DNA of 64,000 nt, from positions 38,346,479 through 38,410,478 of the forward strand of contig JACGWO010000005.1 of NCBI GenBank assembly GCA_034509735.1, written 5' to 3'. Below, piece by piece: positions 54,060 to 64,000 of the stretch (position 1 is the first letter of the stretch; each line of letters begins with the position of its first letter). Below the pieces are notes generated by a model, which searched no databases, was not told the origin of the DNA, and saw only the letters and a list, made by a program, of their open reading frames with translations. A program made the position numbers and the translations under genes. The DNA comes from Sesamum alatum. Lineage: Eukaryota > Streptophyta > Magnoliopsida > Lamiales > Pedaliaceae.

Positions 54060-54222
54060 AGGAAAATTTTTACTCGAACCAAATCAATCATAGAGCAAGT
54101 GTCATATACTTGTTATGTAATTGGTCACTTTCGTTGAACTGTACACCAATCACAAGATAAGTGTATTGCATTTGTCATATGATTGACTCAGATTTGATCG
54201 AGTAGAGTCCAAACTAGAATTT
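54060..54222. mobile_element. Small MITE of the 8.9-kb family near SAM promoter
   Basis: ctcgaaccaaatcaatcata and agagcaagtgtcatatactt match 8933-9086 closely, as does the right half (gattgactcagatttgatcgagtagagtcc). It sits about 160 bp upstream of the SAM-gene TATA box, so members of this MITE family lie within a few hundred bases of three gene starts in the window. Confidence 0.5.
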
Positions 54223-54229
54223 CACACAA

Positions 54230-54870
54230 TTTAGAATTTATAGCATTTTTGTCACATTAAAGATGAAATAAATAATGGGTCAAAATTGACAAAATAAATT
54301 AACACTAAATATGCATGAATAAAAGATGGGGCATTTGTGTCTTATTTAAAATTGATATGTTATTATATATTTGCATGTCTATCTTTATGAGTAAAATATC
54401 AATTCGAACTTTTTATTATATATCAGCGTATTATCCTATGTTTCATGTCACATATACATATTATATATATAAATATAAGATGCAATACAAATAATAATAT
54501 TAAATACAAATTGAAAAATATTTTTTTAAAAATAATTATGTGCCATTAATGCTTCACAAGTAATCTATACATTAATACATAGGACATCGAATCTAAAATA
54601 AAATACAATAAAATATAAGATTCGGACAAGAGAGGGGTAGGTTGATGTGGGGACTTTAAGAATTTATATTGACGTAAGTATTTAATATGCACACGTCACG
54701 TGTATAAAAAAAATTAAATTAAAAAATATGATGTCATCCTTATATATATAACGTGTGTCTGTTGAATTAAATATAGATGGAATATGATTTGCAATTAAAA
54801 AAAAATATATTAATCTGGAATTTGTATGGTTTCTCCCAAAAGGGAAGAGAAAATTGTGAAGAAAATGCTT
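54230..54870. other. Intergenic, AT-rich
   Basis: No gene or element with definable ends was recognised. Confidence 0.5.
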
Positions 54871-54878
54871 TAAATATA

Positions 54879-55111
54879 GGGATAATTACATTTACACCTC
54901 TTGACCTATAGTCTATTTACACAAATCACCCCTGTCTTTTATATAATAATATCGATACTTTTGAGGGATGTAAGTGTAATTTTTGGAAATAATAGGGGTA
55001 GTTTGTATAAATGATGCTTACATTCTAGTGGGTGTATGTGTAATTATTCAAAAGATAGAGATGATTTGTATAAATAGATCATAAATTAAGAGGTGTAAAT
55101 GTAATTATCCC
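54879..55111. mobile_element. 233-bp Mutator-like MITE with perfect 9-bp duplication
   Basis: The ends are GGGATAATTACATTTACACC and, complemented from the right, GGGATAATTACATTTACACC; these first 20 bases are identical in both arms. The 9-mer ttaaatata flanks both sides (54870-54878 and 55112-55120). The interior repeats 'tagtttgtataaatgatgcttacattctagtggg' as in the 59.1-kb copy. Best-preserved member of its family here. Confidence 0.8.
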
Positions 55112-55119
55112 TTAAATAT

Positions 55120-56634
55120 ATAGAGTGAGAAGTAAGAAATGTATTTGCATCAATCACGGCCTGAAAAAAGGGAAGTCAATGGGAGTCTTCTAAAGCTCCA
55201 TATATATATATGGCTGCCTTTGCTTCCTTTTCCCTTTTTTACTTTTGATCAGACAATTAATGCCCCTCGGATCCTATTTTTACTACTAATTAAACATTAA
55301 TTAACTCATTGAATTCATCAAATTACACTTACATTTTCTTCAGGTTGCAGCAAACTTATGCTTTCTCATTAAGCTAAATCCCCTAATTAATTTAGGTTAA
55401 TAGAGATTCTTTTTATAAGTACGATGCATTTTATCGATTGGTATATTATCAAAAACTAATAAAAATGTGTCAGTAGTTTTTATTAAGATGAATTCTTGGG
55501 GTTCAGTCCCAAAACCTCCTGCTCGAGATGAAGTTGTGATGGAGAGTGGATGATCCGAACTGGAGATAGGGTCTACGAATGATTTGAGTTATGGATGAAG
55601 TACATGAAAGATTCTTTACTCGAGTAGCAACGATTGACCTGAGCAAGTTATGCCTCTTAGGGTGGCCCGTAACTAGAACTCTTCGATGTTGAAGTCAACA
55701 CGCGTTATAATATAAGGTGGGGTCAAGAAGTCAGAATTCTTAGTATTAATTGCATACCTGTCAAATAGTCTCTCTGGTCAAAATGCCACTGTGTCAGAGA
55801 GTGTCAACTGTACAGAACCATGTGTCATCCTGGTGGCCATCGAATGTTTTAAGCATCAATGGTTGTGATCATGGGTTCAGCCCACCTCGGATGAAAAGAC
55901 GCGGATCCTTATCCTATTTGATGATTTCAGCGTTCTGAAAGAGCAAAATGGTCTCTAAGGAAACTTTTCATCAAATAACCTCCCACCACCTCTTAAATGT
56001 GAGGTTTTAATTCTACCACTTAAATAAACCCCCTCACCTCTTAATTGTGAGGTTTCAACTTTGCCACTTAAATAAACTTTCATCATCTAAATTATAGACA
56101 TTCAGAATCCTAAATAAATAAAGTAGAGAAAAAGTGGCTAAACATGTCACATGACTTTGCACGTGTATATGTACCAATTAATATAACGACTACTTAACGA
56201 TGAATTATTTCGATCAGAAAAAGAAACAAGCACTAAATAAAAGTGTTCAAATTTTCAACATTGGAGGTAATAATTTAATTTGGTCTAATAAACATTTTAA
56301 ACTATAATACTACACAAAATTAATGCTTGTTACTTTATGCCACAATTTGTGACTTGGCAGGAAAAGTTGATCTAAGTATTGACCAAGAACCTACTCTCTC
56401 TGATGCAATACATAAGTGGGGGTGACAAGAAACTACACTTAGTTATTACATTTTAATTTGAGTTAGGTATTTTACTGCCATCATCACTAACTAATTTCGG
56501 ATTATTTAATTATAACATAATCAGGATGTAAAGAGATATGATCAATTGCTTTCATAATGTTCATTATTATTGTAATATAACCTAACTCACCTTGAGTGTT
56601 GTAATTATAACAAGTTAGTAACTTGAACTAACCT
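55120..56634. other. Intergenic, no gene; retroelement-like block inside
   Basis: About 55490-55940 is less AT-rich and contains phrases like gtggcccgtaactagaactc and 'ccatcgaatgttttaagc', with no TG/CA ends or domains, and could be a decayed LTR. At 55975-56060 the phrase 'cacctcttaa(a/t)tgtgaggtttaa/tttc' is repeated in tandem twice. The remainder is AT-rich. Confidence 0.35.
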
Positions 56635-56643
56635 TTAATTTTT

Positions 56644-56889
56644 AGGATAATTATATTTATACTCATGACTTATGATCTATTTACATAAATGACCCATGAC
56701 AGTAAAAATATAGAGATAATTTGGGTAAAAATATTGACGTTTTCGGGAGGGGAGTGTACTTGTAATTTTCCTAAAAGTAGAGATGGTTTTTGTAAATAAT
56801 ATTGACTTTTCTGATGCATGTAATTATCTAAAAAATGAGTGATTCGTATAAATAAATCATAAGTCAGAGGGTGTAAATGAAACTATCCC
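56644..56889. mobile_element. 246-bp Mutator-like MITE
   Basis: aggataattatatttatact and the complemented right end GGGATAGTTTCATTTACACC are inverted. ttaattttt (56635-56643) and ttaaatttt (56890-56898) match at eight of nine positions. It has the same layout as 54879-55111 but is more diverged. Confidence 0.6.
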
Positions 56890-56899
56890 TTAAATTTTC

Positions 56900-58730
56900 T
56901 ACAGTCTGCTCAAATTTTAATCGAAATGGCACATATCTATATCAGCTTAAATATTAATTGATATTGGGATAACTCCGATGAGATACTTGCAATATTATTT
57001 TCTATATTTAAAATGATTAAGTAATAAATAATTCTGCATCGATGTTTGTGTTATGTTCCATACTTAACCCTTTGAATATTTTCTGATAATTCCCAAGATA
57101 ATATAGGCAGATTTTTCTGCTAGAACCCTCTGGTTCTCAAATCACATAAAAAGTAAATAAATTATTCCAGCACTATAAATGACTATAATTTCAAAATTAT
57201 GTGGCAAGTTAATATTAGGTTAAAGTATTCACTCCACATTAATTCTCCCTTAAAGTATTAAAATCTTAAAAAAAAAAAAAAACCCTAATATTCTAACTCT
57301 TTTCATTTTTAAGTTCAAAATGTTCATTTTACCCTTACTAAAAATTGCTTTTTGAAAGAAAATTAAAAAAAAATTTAAAATACCAAAACCACTCTCTTTT
57401 GAAACTTTGTCTAATTCTAGTTTCACATATTTAACGAGTTCTTTTTATTATCGTAATCCTAAAGTACTTGGAGCTCATTTTATTTTAGTTTCTCTTGCTT
57501 GTCAAACCAAATTAAAAATAGATTTATACATGCATATATATATATATCTGTATATTTGTATATTTACTTAAATAAATATACAATTAGTAAAACCGAAAGT
57601 GCTAATTATGAGATAACAAGAAAATATACAATTAATATATATTTATATATATATGGTAATTATACAAATGTAGTAATTATATGAATGTATAAATTTATTT
57701 TTAACTTGGTTTGACAAATAAGTGAAACTAAATAAAATGAGTTCCAAATACCTTAGAATTATAAAAATAAAAAGAGCTCAATGAACAAGTGAAAATAGAA
57801 CTATATAAAACTTAAAAAAAGAGTGGTTTTGTTATTTAAAAAATCCCTTTAACTTTTTTTTTCATAAATCAATTTTTAGTAAGGGTAAAATGGACTTTTT
57901 GAACTTCAAATTAAAGGTGTTAAAAGATCGGGGGGAGGGGGGGTTTGAAGGTTTTAATACTTTAGGGGGATAATTGATGTAGGGTGGATACTTCATAGGT
58001 GGTAACTGTATTTAACTTTTAATATTATATGAGAAATTTAAAAATTTTGATTACGAGTAATCAAAATTGATCATATTTTAGCTATGATCAGAACATTTGA
58101 TTAATTTTTAGTTAATGATTATGTTTATTTTGGGCTCGCTTGCTGAAACGATTTCACATTTTCTTGAATCATAGTTAATGAAATAGTAAAATGTGAGTGT
58201 ATATGTCTCTTATATTCTAGTCAGACATCATTTTACTTTTTGAAAATATATATATATATATATATGTAATTAAGCCTACATAGTACATGCTAACTAACCT
58301 TATATTGAGAACTTGTTGCAGCCCATGATTTTAGGTTTGAAGTTGATGAGAAGCTGTGTCTCTGTCTCCCCATGTGGAAAGACTATGGCTATGAGTGCTC
58401 TATCATTTGGACTTTTTGGTACAAACAAAACATGTCTGTGTGTGTGTGTTTTCTGGTTTCTTTCATTCATTTTATCTTCTGCATTGAGATGCATAAAAGC
58501 CCATCCCCTCATTAATTTTGTGGGAAATTCTGATCCAATTTGGTCAAATCTGAACTAATTGAATGACAATGTAATATCCTTATCATAATATTAATGTACA
58601 GTTTAAAAAAGTGAGTGTAGCACATTTGTTGTGTAATGGTTTGGTCTAATCAAACCTAATTTGGATAAAAAAAATTCCTTAATTCAGTTATTGTAGAAAA
58701 ACTTGACATGTATATCAATTTATAGGTTTT
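56900..58730. other. Intergenic, no gene seen
   Basis: AT-rich. A long imperfect inverted pair, about 57330-57520 and 57700-57900, mirrors 'agtaagggtaaaatgga' and 'gagctcattttattttagtttc' phrases and may be one more foldback element of roughly 700 bp. TA microsatellites occur at 57535-57550 and 58241-58265, and a TG repeat at about 58436-58449. The frame at 58313-58558 has no recognisable domain. Confidence 0.45.
58612..58680. mobile_element. Half copy of the 8.9-kb MITE family
   Basis: agcacatttgttgtgtaatg, ggtttggtctaatcaaacct and the terminal 'ttggataaaaaaaattcctt' match the right half of 11150-11316. The left half is not visible. Confidence 0.4.
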
Positions 58731-58737
58731 TATATTA

Positions 58738-58914
58738 TGATGTTGTTGCGTATTCCACATCGATTACAGATAAAAAGTTTGATCGGGTCAAAAGTCCCAG
58801 AACTTCATATCTCCGACGAGGCGCATTTTTAAGGACAAACACATACCTTCATGATGCCAAAACTTATAATATCTTGTGAAACGGAGCACTAATTGCATCA
58901 CAAGCCGCGAATCA
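58738..58914 (-). mobile_element. Diverged small-LTR copy, minus orientation
   Basis: On the plus strand it reads tgatgttgttgcgtattcca, 'catcgattacagat'; this is the complement-strand form of the end of the 37385-37670 LTR (atctgcaatcaatgtgggacgcatgctacatca). It finishes with aaacggagcactaattgcat, 'cacaagccgcgaatca', the complement of the LTR start. It looks like a single, longer LTR (about 177 bp). No matching 5-bp duplication was found. Confidence 0.5.
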
Positions 58915-58978
58915 CAATATTATTTGGGCTCTATCATTGTTTTGCTACCAGCATGAGTTCCATCCTATGAATTTACTT

Positions 58979-59580
58979 CACTAGAAGAAAATTCACTATT
59001 GACTACAAATTTATTAGCTACGGACTAAAACCATGGTAAATAATTATAATAGATAATTACATTTACACCCCCTGATCTATAATCTATTTACACAAATCAT
59101 CCCTGCCTTTTGCATAATTACAGAAATCACCCTTGATAGCCAAAAATAAGGGTAATTTGTGTAATAATGTCGATACTTTTAAGGGGTGTAAGTGTAATTT
59201 TCTAAAAAAATATGGGTGGTTTGTGTAAATGATGCTTACATTCTAGTGGGTGTATGTGTAATTATTCAAAAAGCATGGGTGGTTTGTGTAAGCAGACCAT
59301 AGGTTAGGGGGTGTAAATATAATTATCCCTAATTATTATTAGTCATGGTTAAACAAAAAATATTGCAAAAACCTAGATTATCCACAATGAAAACTCTTTT
59401 TGCCATGATATGAGCCATAGCAAATGTTTTTGGCATGGCTTTTAACCATGATAAATGGTTGATCCACATTTGCAAATAGCACGATCAATAACCATTGTAT
59501 GACTATAGTGAATGACTATTCACTACGACTTTTTATTTTTAACCGTGACAATTAGTCATGGTTAAATGTAAAAAAAATTC
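58979..59580 (+). mobile_element. CACTA-type terminus with subterminal repeats, hosting a MITE
   Basis: CACTAGAAGAAAATTCACTA (58979-58998) is a typical plant CACTA terminal repeat. It is followed by 'actaaaaccatggtaaat' units that recur in both orientations (aaccatgataaatggttgat, gtcatggttaaac). The 59050-59329 MITE is inserted between two of these. The opposite terminus was not recognised, so the extent is a minimum. Confidence 0.45.
59050..59329. mobile_element. 280-bp Mutator-like MITE inside CACTA-like DNA
   Basis: tagataattacatttacacc and the complemented right end AGGGATAATTATATTTACAC are inverted. taattataa (59041-59049) and taattatta (59330-59338) match at eight of nine positions. 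It shares 'acattctagtgggtgtatgtg' with 54879-55111. Confidence 0.65.
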
Positions 59581-60113
59581 TACTTCTTGGAGTTAATAAT
59601 TTCAAATCAATAATAATAAATTTATTCACTTGTTTGGATAATAATAATTGTATAGTATTTTTCTCATACTAAAAAGTTATTTACAGAGTTTATAAATATT
59701 TTTTGAAAGAAAAATATAACTCAGTAACTTTGTCATTATACTTCGGTTAGAAACACTTTTCAATTTTTTTAAATATATATATATATATATATATGTGGGC
59801 TTTATCACATAATTTATCATATATAACTGGGGAATTAATTATAATTTTAGGTTAATCACGGAATTTGAAGACTCTTGCAATTTTAATAATATAATATATC
59901 TACTTATTATTTTATTCCATGCGCATGCAGGTATATATCATCATAGTTGCCCGTGACCTATATATATATATATTGTCACTCACATGAGAAAGAACCTTTA
60001 TTAATTATTCACTAATTATATATTCTTAATTAGTATTCAATTAAAATCAAATTATATCTAGGTAGTCATATTTCTAAAGACAAATCTTTCGCAATTATTA
60101 TCATGCGGTGTAT

Positions 60114-61370
60114 CACTAAAAGAAATATGACTTTTCATTGTGGTTAATTACCATAATTAAAAGAAAAAATCATAGCAGATGTTAATTAATCACGGCTATA
60201 TAATAATTATTAGCTATGGTAACTATTTTCGTCATATATAAAATCATGACGAATGATATTAACTATTATCAAAATTTAATTTTTTGTATTGATTTAATTT
60301 GATCGTGATATTGATTTATTATGATTTTAAAACAGTACTAATTTATAGTATAAGGATTAATTTATTTTTTTGGTTGTGTGTACTACCACAATATTAGTTC
60401 AACTGTATCCCAAGAAAAGAAAAGAAATAGCCATTTAAGATATGGAGTGTTATTTAAAATTTGTTTTAATAATTGAAAGATAATATCATATTAAATTCGT
60501 TGTGATTATTCCAACTAAGAGAATTTAATTGTAGCAAGATATTTTTTTTTTTCATACAAAACTCATAAAAGTACCTAATTTTATTAGGGTAACTCTGTTG
60601 AGTCATCACTTTATACTAAGAAATGGGAACTTTTTTTATATATAGAAACAATAATTATATAATTGCATTAATATTTCAATAAGTTTAACAATATATCAAA
60701 AAATTATGAATAAATTACAATAAATTTACATGCATCGATATAACAAAAAATCATAAAATAAACAAACTTACATAAACTAAGACATGCATCAATCCAGTGC
60801 GACTAGGACCAATGACATCAAGATTTATTCATGGGACCTCAGTCTTAGTCACTAGACTAAGACATAATGGATAAGATATGAGAACTAATGGCCTTTTTTT
60901 TTTTCTCTCTCTCTAATTGGAAGCGGTGAATTTTATTAATAGAAAGTAAAGTGATTACATTCAGTCTTGTCGACTATCAATATCGAACAGAGACAATTAC
61001 AAACAATCAAATCAATAATATCACATAAAGTAACACCATGTTATTACAGCAATAAATCATACCTACCATACAGTAGAAATAACAACAAATCACGCAGGAG
61101 TTCAAACCCATGACCTTTAGAATCATAGGGCCTCAGCTTCTCTAGCTAAGTTAGGCCTCCACGGCTAGAACTAATGAACTAATAATGAAGTTATTTTACT
61201 TAAAAAATTAATTGTAGCTAAAACCATGGTAAATGTCGATTAAACATGGTCGATACTTAAGTGTTCGCATTGATTTACTTTATATTTTAACAGATAGTAT
61301 TGATTTACCATGATTTTTAAATTGTAGTATCTATAATACGGAATAATTTAATTTTTTTTAATAATGCACT
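60114..61370 (+). mobile_element. Second CACTA-like terminus and repeats, interrupted by SINE
   Basis: CACTAAAAGAAATATGACTT (60114-60133) resembles the 58979 terminus. Phrases such as gctatggtaactattttcgt and, beyond the SINE, aaccatggtaaatgtcgatt and 'gttaatcgctt'-free AT-rich DNA continue to about 61370. The end terminus was not found. Evidence rests on the terminus and on shared subterminal words. Confidence 0.35.
60891..61166 (-). mobile_element. SINE of the main family, minus orientation
   Basis: The T-run plus CT stretch at 60893-60915 is the tail. The body is gtaaagtgattacattcagt..., and the complement of the B box is at ggagttcaaaccc (about 61099-61111). agaactaatg flanks exactly (60881-60890 and 61167-61176). 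Confidence 0.75.
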
Positions 61371-61609
61371 GAAATTTTAAATAATAAATTTTACCAAAGG
61401 AGTGAGTATTTGTTTAATTTATATCTACCTGAAACTGCTGAATGTGATGTACTAATTTGTGAATCAATGGCATAAGAGTGGCAACAACAAAATTCAACTC
61501 ATTTTTGAAAAGTTTGGGCCTTTTAAATGGTATGGTATGGGCCTACTTTTGGAACCACTGGGCTTTTAGTTTGGGCCTTTTCCTCTGAGAATAATAGCGA
61601 AATATATAA

Positions 61610-61815
61610 GAGTGCATTTAAATCGATGAATTTGAATTTCGGAAAAGAATTTGGAGGAAATATTTCAAATAACTTTATTTAAAAATAATTTAAAATTCAT
61701 CAATTTTTAATAAAAACATAATTCGAAATTAAAATTGGAGAATTTAAAATCCTATAAATTTAAAATTATCCCAACAAATTCAAAACTTTCGATTCAAATA
61801 CAATCTAAAGTAACC
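61610..61815. repeat. hAT-type MITE-like repeat
   Basis: gagtgcatttaaatcgatga at the left and 'tcgattcaaatacaatcta' at the right are loosely inverted around 'aatttaaaattcatcaattt' phrases, as in 32590-32810. No target duplication was fixed. Confidence 0.35.
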
Positions 61816-62219
61816 TCGAATGGTCAACACGCGAGCTGTTAGGGGTAAAAAATGACACTTAAACCCAACGTTCTCCCCAGATTACATCGAAATAATTATT
61901 TTCTTAATTATTAAATGAAAGAAATGATTATTTTCTTGATCCAAATAAATAATTCATAAAAAAACAATTAAATAAATAATTTCGACTCGAGTCGTACATT
62001 GAAATTCTTAAATCCACCTTACCCTTTGTTTATTTTGACCCTTTTCCCCAATGACCTATTGGGCTTATTTATGGGCCCTTAAGTTCAAGTGAACTGTCTT
62101 GTGGGCCCATAAGAACAAGGACCACTAGTTTGAAGAAATATCTTTATTGGCCCTTTATTTCAAAGGGATTAAGAATGACAATTAGGGGACCTATTTATTT
62201 GTGTTTTAATTTTCAGTAA

Positions 62220-62470
62220 ATATATATATATATATTTAATTTTTTATAATTTTGAATTAATTAAAATTGATATTGTGTCTTATCTTGAACTGTGATATCA
62301 AATTAGTATATGTTCAATAAAAATACGTATAAATAAATATGTTTTCACTTTAATTATTGTTTCAAAAATTAAAAACTAAAAATAAAAACACAAACAAACA
62401 GGCATGGCACTTTGTTGTGTAAATATATATATATATATATGTGTGTGTGTATGGGTGTGTATATATATAT
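62220..62470. repeat. TA and GT microsatellites
   Basis: TA runs at about 62219-62234, 62424-62440 and 62460-62469, the latter two flanking a gtgtgtgtgtatgggtgtgt stretch. No gene nearby. Confidence 0.6.
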
Positions 62471-62491
62471 TTGTTACAAAAATAGGAAAGT

Positions 62492-62720
62492 AGGGGTGTC
62501 ACCCCATAGACTACCGGGAAGGATTGCATCTGAGACACGTGTGTCGGTCAAAGTCCCTATAGCTAATTAATGATGCCAAAAACTAAGACCTAACCATGTA
62601 GGAATCAACACCAGACCAGGATATACGTTTAATCTCACTAAATACCTTGATAAGAATTTGAACCCATATTATGTGTGACAACGTTCGACCTTAACCACTA
62701 ATCCACACTGATTGATGATT
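62492..62720 (-). mobile_element. Second SINE family, minus orientation
   Basis: It matches 47930-48220 in order (agtccctatagctaattaat, 'caaaaactaagacctaaccatgta', 'gaatttgaacccatattatgtg', 'cgaccttaaccactaatcc'). The minus strand shows box A near 62700 and a degenerate box B near 62660. The tail region reaches the TA-rich stretch at its left. Confidence 0.5.
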
Positions 62721-62744
62721 TTTTCAACACACGCAACCAACCCC

Positions 62745-62820
62745 ACTCATCACGCACCCAGGATTCGAACTCAAAACCTTCAATGGGAGTTTGAGCTCCA
62801 GACCACTTGGTTATCCCATA
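62745..62820 (-). mobile_element. tRNA-like SINE head, minus orientation
   Basis: On the minus strand, GGGATAACCAAGTGGTCTGG begins a tRNA-like unit with box A, and GAGTTCGAATCCTGGGTGCG carries box B about 30 nt later. This is a tRNA-like arrangement without a full cloverleaf or genuine anticodon context, so I read it as a SINE head and not a functional tRNA gene. It is directly next to the preceding SINE. Confidence 0.5.
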
Positions 62821-62829
62821 AATAGTGAA

Positions 62830-63920
62830 TGCTTGGTTATAAATTCACCAAACATGAGCTACCATATTAATTTTACATTCCAAATTTAATTTCCTATGTC
62901 TTCACCAAATAATAAATTATTTATAAAAAAAAATACATACATTGAGTATAAAAAATACCAAATCCGACAATTAACACACATTTGCAATAAATTTCACACT
63001 CTATGCATATAAATCTTTCATGATACAAAAAAACATCTTTGTAATTTGAAATGAAATACTTTATAATTTATTTTCTAAAAATATTTCGTTTAACCATCAC
63101 GTCTCTAACTTAATTCTTGTCCTTAAAAGTCTCTTTAAGACATTTAAATATATATTTAAATATTCTTCCATATACAACAACAGTGTGCTTTTTTTAACTT
63201 GTTTCCATGGGAGGTTTCTATGCATCAATATTTATTTGATTAATTTGGTTTAAACACTTTTGCTATGATATTTTTGTCTTTATTTTCTCATGAATCGATT
63301 ATAATTTTATAATAAATTGCAATCATTATCAATAATAAGAATCAACATATCAATAATTAATATCAAATATACATTATAAATTTGAAACGATGATCTTGAA
63401 ATTTTCTAGAAATCTACCTTTATGAAAATTTTGGAGTAATAACATAAAAGAGTCGACCAACCAAATTTAATATCCAAATATAGGATTATATTTAAATCCA
63501 ATTCAGACTCGACCCCACCCACCCATTTGCCACCTATAACTTCAGTACAAAAGTTGTAAAATTTGTAACAAGAGGGGATTAAAGTAAATTACTTTAAACT
63601 TTCAAAATATTATATTTGAAAACTTATAAAATGTTATAACGTATTTGATATTTTCTCGAAAAGACAGAGCAATAAAATTGAAAAATGAGATGTCATAATC
63701 TTATTGGCTTTTCTTTAAAGTAAAATATTTCTGATTTATTTATAAAAAGTAACATTTTTCTTTAATTTCAGTCATATTAAATTATAATATTAACATTTTT
63801 AATATTTTATAAAATTTATAATTTTATTTTATCCTAACGTTTCAAAATTGTAATTTTAAAAAATATCTTATAAACTATGTGAATTTATAAAACTTATTAA
63901 ATAAATTTCTAGGGGTAGGA
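62830..63920. other. Intergenic, AT-rich
   Basis: No gene. Near 63590-63900 the sequence carries words like 'cttataaaatgttataac' loosely related to the 26-kb hAT-like element. Confidence 0.45.
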
Positions 63921-63921
63921 A

Positions 63922-64000
63922 TCTAATTAATAAAAGCAAAGCGCGTGGACGTAGAAACTACACAACGCGTGGGCGGGAGGACTTTAATTGTCCTTTTCTA
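63922..64000 (+). mobile_element. Possible Helitron 5' end running off the window
   Basis: After an A, tctaattaataaaagcaaag resembles the TC-(TA)n-AAAAGC starts of plant Helitrons. It is followed by GC-richer DNA with a gcgtgg...gcgtggg pair. The rest lies outside the window, so this is tentative. Confidence 0.3.

Noticed and set aside
62745..62820. Functional tRNA gene on the minus strand
   Set aside because: Both promoter boxes are present, but no full cloverleaf with a paired acceptor stem and clear anticodon arm could be built by eye, and it abuts a SINE.

Overview
The window is nuclear DNA of a flowering plant, most likely a eudicot. It is very AT-rich and gene-poor (five convincing protein genes in 64 kb). 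Its introns have GT-AG borders, it carries plant-specific gene families (UPF0481/DUF247, the CSPTTHPGSFRC serine-rich family, a plant SAM-domain family, a plant five-pass membrane protein), and its repeats are typical of plants: SINEs, MITEs, Helitrons, and hAT, CACTA, LTR and small-LTR elements. The species cannot be named from the sequence alone.

Layout. Positions 1-174 hold an open frame cut by the window edge that faintly resembles an OB-fold. Two intronless DUF247/UPF0481 genes lie in tandem at 3255-4991 and 9172-10908, and each encodes 578 residues. A nine-exon gene for a multi-pass membrane protein (535 residues, rebuilt here from splice sites) runs from 14530 to 18421, with repeat elements in introns 2, 5 and probably 8. 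Two members of one small serine-rich family lie at 21881-22207 (108 aa) and 42504-43124 (206 aa). A SAM-domain protein gene is on the minus strand at 53223-53840. A decayed CACTA transposase (minus strand) and a LINE-type zinc-knuckle remnant (plus strand) sit at about 27.4-28.9 kb.

Everything else is intergenic and largely repeat-derived. Several short palindromic elements have target duplications of exactly 9 bp, which points to Mutator-like MITEs. One of these is inserted inside another (36.2-37.0 kb). tRNA-derived SINEs with 10-19 bp target duplications are scattered through the window, and one is inserted in the head of another (44.7-45.2 kb). There are three complete short Helitron-like elements of 284-319 bp, a 286-bp LTR element with two ~110-bp LTRs (37385-37670), and a 677-bp solo-LTR-like sequence (39101-39777).

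The genes show no sign of acting as one pathway; this is ordinary plant chromosome with dispersed genes. The only local gene relationship is the DUF247 tandem duplication. The two serine-rich genes are paralogues about 20 kb apart. I found no convincing new multi-gene system. The most informative content is the well-resolved transposon stratigraphy and its contact with gene promoters and introns.
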